Of a stretch of 5,497 nucleotides of DNA, positions 4,999 to 5,497 are shown one piece after another; the first letter of the stretch is position 1, and each line of letters opens with the position of its first letter. The stretch lies in contig PMKA01000421.1 of the NCBI GenBank assembly GCA_003157575.1, positions 1 to 5,497 on the forward strand. Reading direction: 5' to 3'. The DNA is from Opitutia bacterium. Lineage in GTDB: Bacteria > Verrucomicrobiota > Verrucomicrobiia > Opitutales > Opitutaceae. The notes beneath the pieces are model-generated. The model searched no databases and had not been told where the DNA came from. It was given only the letters and a program-made list of their open reading frames with translations. Made by a program: the position numbers and the translations under genes.

Positions 4999-5280
4999 TC
5001 AACAAAACAAAAATGACCATCGCGTTATCGCAAATAATCGTTTCAAGTAACTGAACTGAAAGCATTGTTCACTAGGTATTAAAGGATTTTTTATAAGTTT
5101 GATTAGTCCAACTGTAAGCATTCTTTGCGCATTTGGATATGCGTGATTCTTTATCCTATCTGGTGAATAGGTTATAATATTGGTAACAGACTTGATGGAA
5201 CGGCTTCTAATCTTCGATTCTAAGCCGCATATTTCACAGTTTTTGCCAACGCAACGGCCACTTTTCTGCATGCGACTCAT
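4999..5280 (-). CDS. Small hypothetical protein with a Cys cluster
   Basis: I do not recognise this 93-aa frame. It starts MSRMQKSGRCVGKNCEICG, giving C-x4-C-x2-C at residues 10, 15 and 18, and is basic throughout the first half (SKIRSRSIKS). The C-terminal part is hydrophobic and basic and ends RWSFLFC. The frame stays open for about 20 more codons upstream, which include CDHC (about 5301-5290). Counting those, the cysteines would resemble a zinc ribbon, but only a CTG could start there. No Shine-Dalgarno precedes ATG 5280. A hairpin follows the stop. Its AT-rich composition differs from all other genes here. It may be a transferred gene, a fragment or chance. Confidence 0.25.
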   Translation of the reverse strand: MSRMQKSGRCVGKNCEICGLESKIRSRSIKSVTNIITYSPDRIKNHAYPNAQRMLTVGLIKLIKNPLIPSEQCFQFSYLKRLFAITRWSFLFC

Positions 5281-5372
5281 CTGTTTGCAGTGGTCACAGG
5301 ATGTGCGGCTTAGCCCGGATTCATGCAGGCGGACCGCGCCTTACGAATGATGCCGGCGGACGCCGAATGGTG

Positions 5373-5497
5373 TGTAGGGCCGGCGCTCGTCGCCGGGCCA
5401 TCTGGGGAATTGGCATGCCGGCGAGCGGCAGCCCTACAATCGAAGGAACGGCCCGCCGGCAAGCCCCTCGACATGCCCGTTCGACAAGCTCATTCTG
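5373..5497 (-). repeat. Dispersed palindromic repeat, copy 3, inverted (right end cut by window)
   Basis: Read on the - strand, 5497 inward gives CAGAATGAGCTTGTCGAACG, then GTCGAGGGGCTTG and CGGCGGGCC, matching copy 2 from 751 onward. It ends in GGCCCTACA (5381-5373), the same terminus as the other copies. The interior differs: an additional TGTAGGGC (5438-5431 on the - strand) creates a compact 66-bp palindromic unit (5373-5438) bounded by TGTAGGGC and GCCCTACA, with internal arms around GGCGCTCGTCGCCGG and CCGGCGAGCGGC. The copy is opposite in orientation to copies 1 and 2. Confidence 0.75.

Larger units (their letters stand above)
4928..5280. other. AT-rich island in GC-rich surroundings
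   Basis: From about 4895, and clearly from 4955 to 5250, base composition turns strongly AT-rich, with runs such as TTTTTTATAAG and ATTATAATATTGG. It reverts to GC-rich at about 5285. Both neighbours (the dehydratase genes and the terminal repeat) are GC-rich. This contrast suggests horizontally acquired DNA, the remnant of a mobile element, or a large AT-rich regulatory region. It holds one small - strand ORF and one hairpin. Confidence 0.6.

Overview
This is a GC-rich bacterial window carrying genes on both strands, dispersed palindromic repeats at both ends and one AT-rich island near the right end. No ribosomal or housekeeping protein fixes the taxonomy. The 2-hydroxyacyl-CoA dehydratase-type genes suggest an anaerobic or facultative lifestyle. 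The many REP-like and MITE-like palindromes, and the weak or absent Shine-Dalgarno sites before the main genes, fit an uncultured environmental bacterium. I would not name a phylum.

Layout, left to right. Bases 1-150 are a truncated copy of a dispersed repeat. A GNAT acetyltransferase gene follows on the + strand (211-882). Its last roughly 75 codons lie inside a second repeat copy, a 244-bp element with terminal inverted repeats. Bases 957-1103 hold two strong hairpins and no gene. On the - strand, 1104-2285 encodes a periplasmic ABC-transporter substrate-binding protein of the SsuA/NMT1 (sulfonate/nitrate/taurine-like) type. Just upstream of it are the last 23 codons of a class V aminotransferase / cysteine-desulfurase-like gene (2327-2398), cut off from the rest of the gene. 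Next is a tRNA-Cys(GCA) gene (2455-2529, - strand) with an unusual C at position 33. Bases 2530-2844 contain no gene I can support.

The right half holds two tandem - strand paralogues of the 2-hydroxyacyl-CoA dehydratase D-component family. The upstream one (3428-4651) is full length at 407 aa. The downstream one (2908-3390) is 160 aa and lacks exactly 247 internal codons, in frame. Upstream of the pair is a 21-codon reading frame (4848-4913) with a strong Shine-Dalgarno placed in a potential hairpin. Beyond it is an AT-rich island with a small Cys-containing hypothetical ORF (4999-5280). The window ends in an inverted third copy of the left-end repeat (5373-5497).

No complete pathway is visible. 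The dehydratase pair has no activase (BadF/HgdC type) here, and the binding protein has no permease or ATPase here. The most interesting points are the in-frame internally deleted dehydratase paralogue, the repeat that extends the acetyltransferase, the tRNA-Cys next to a cysteine-desulfurase-like tail, and the possible leader ORF/hairpin before the dehydratase genes.
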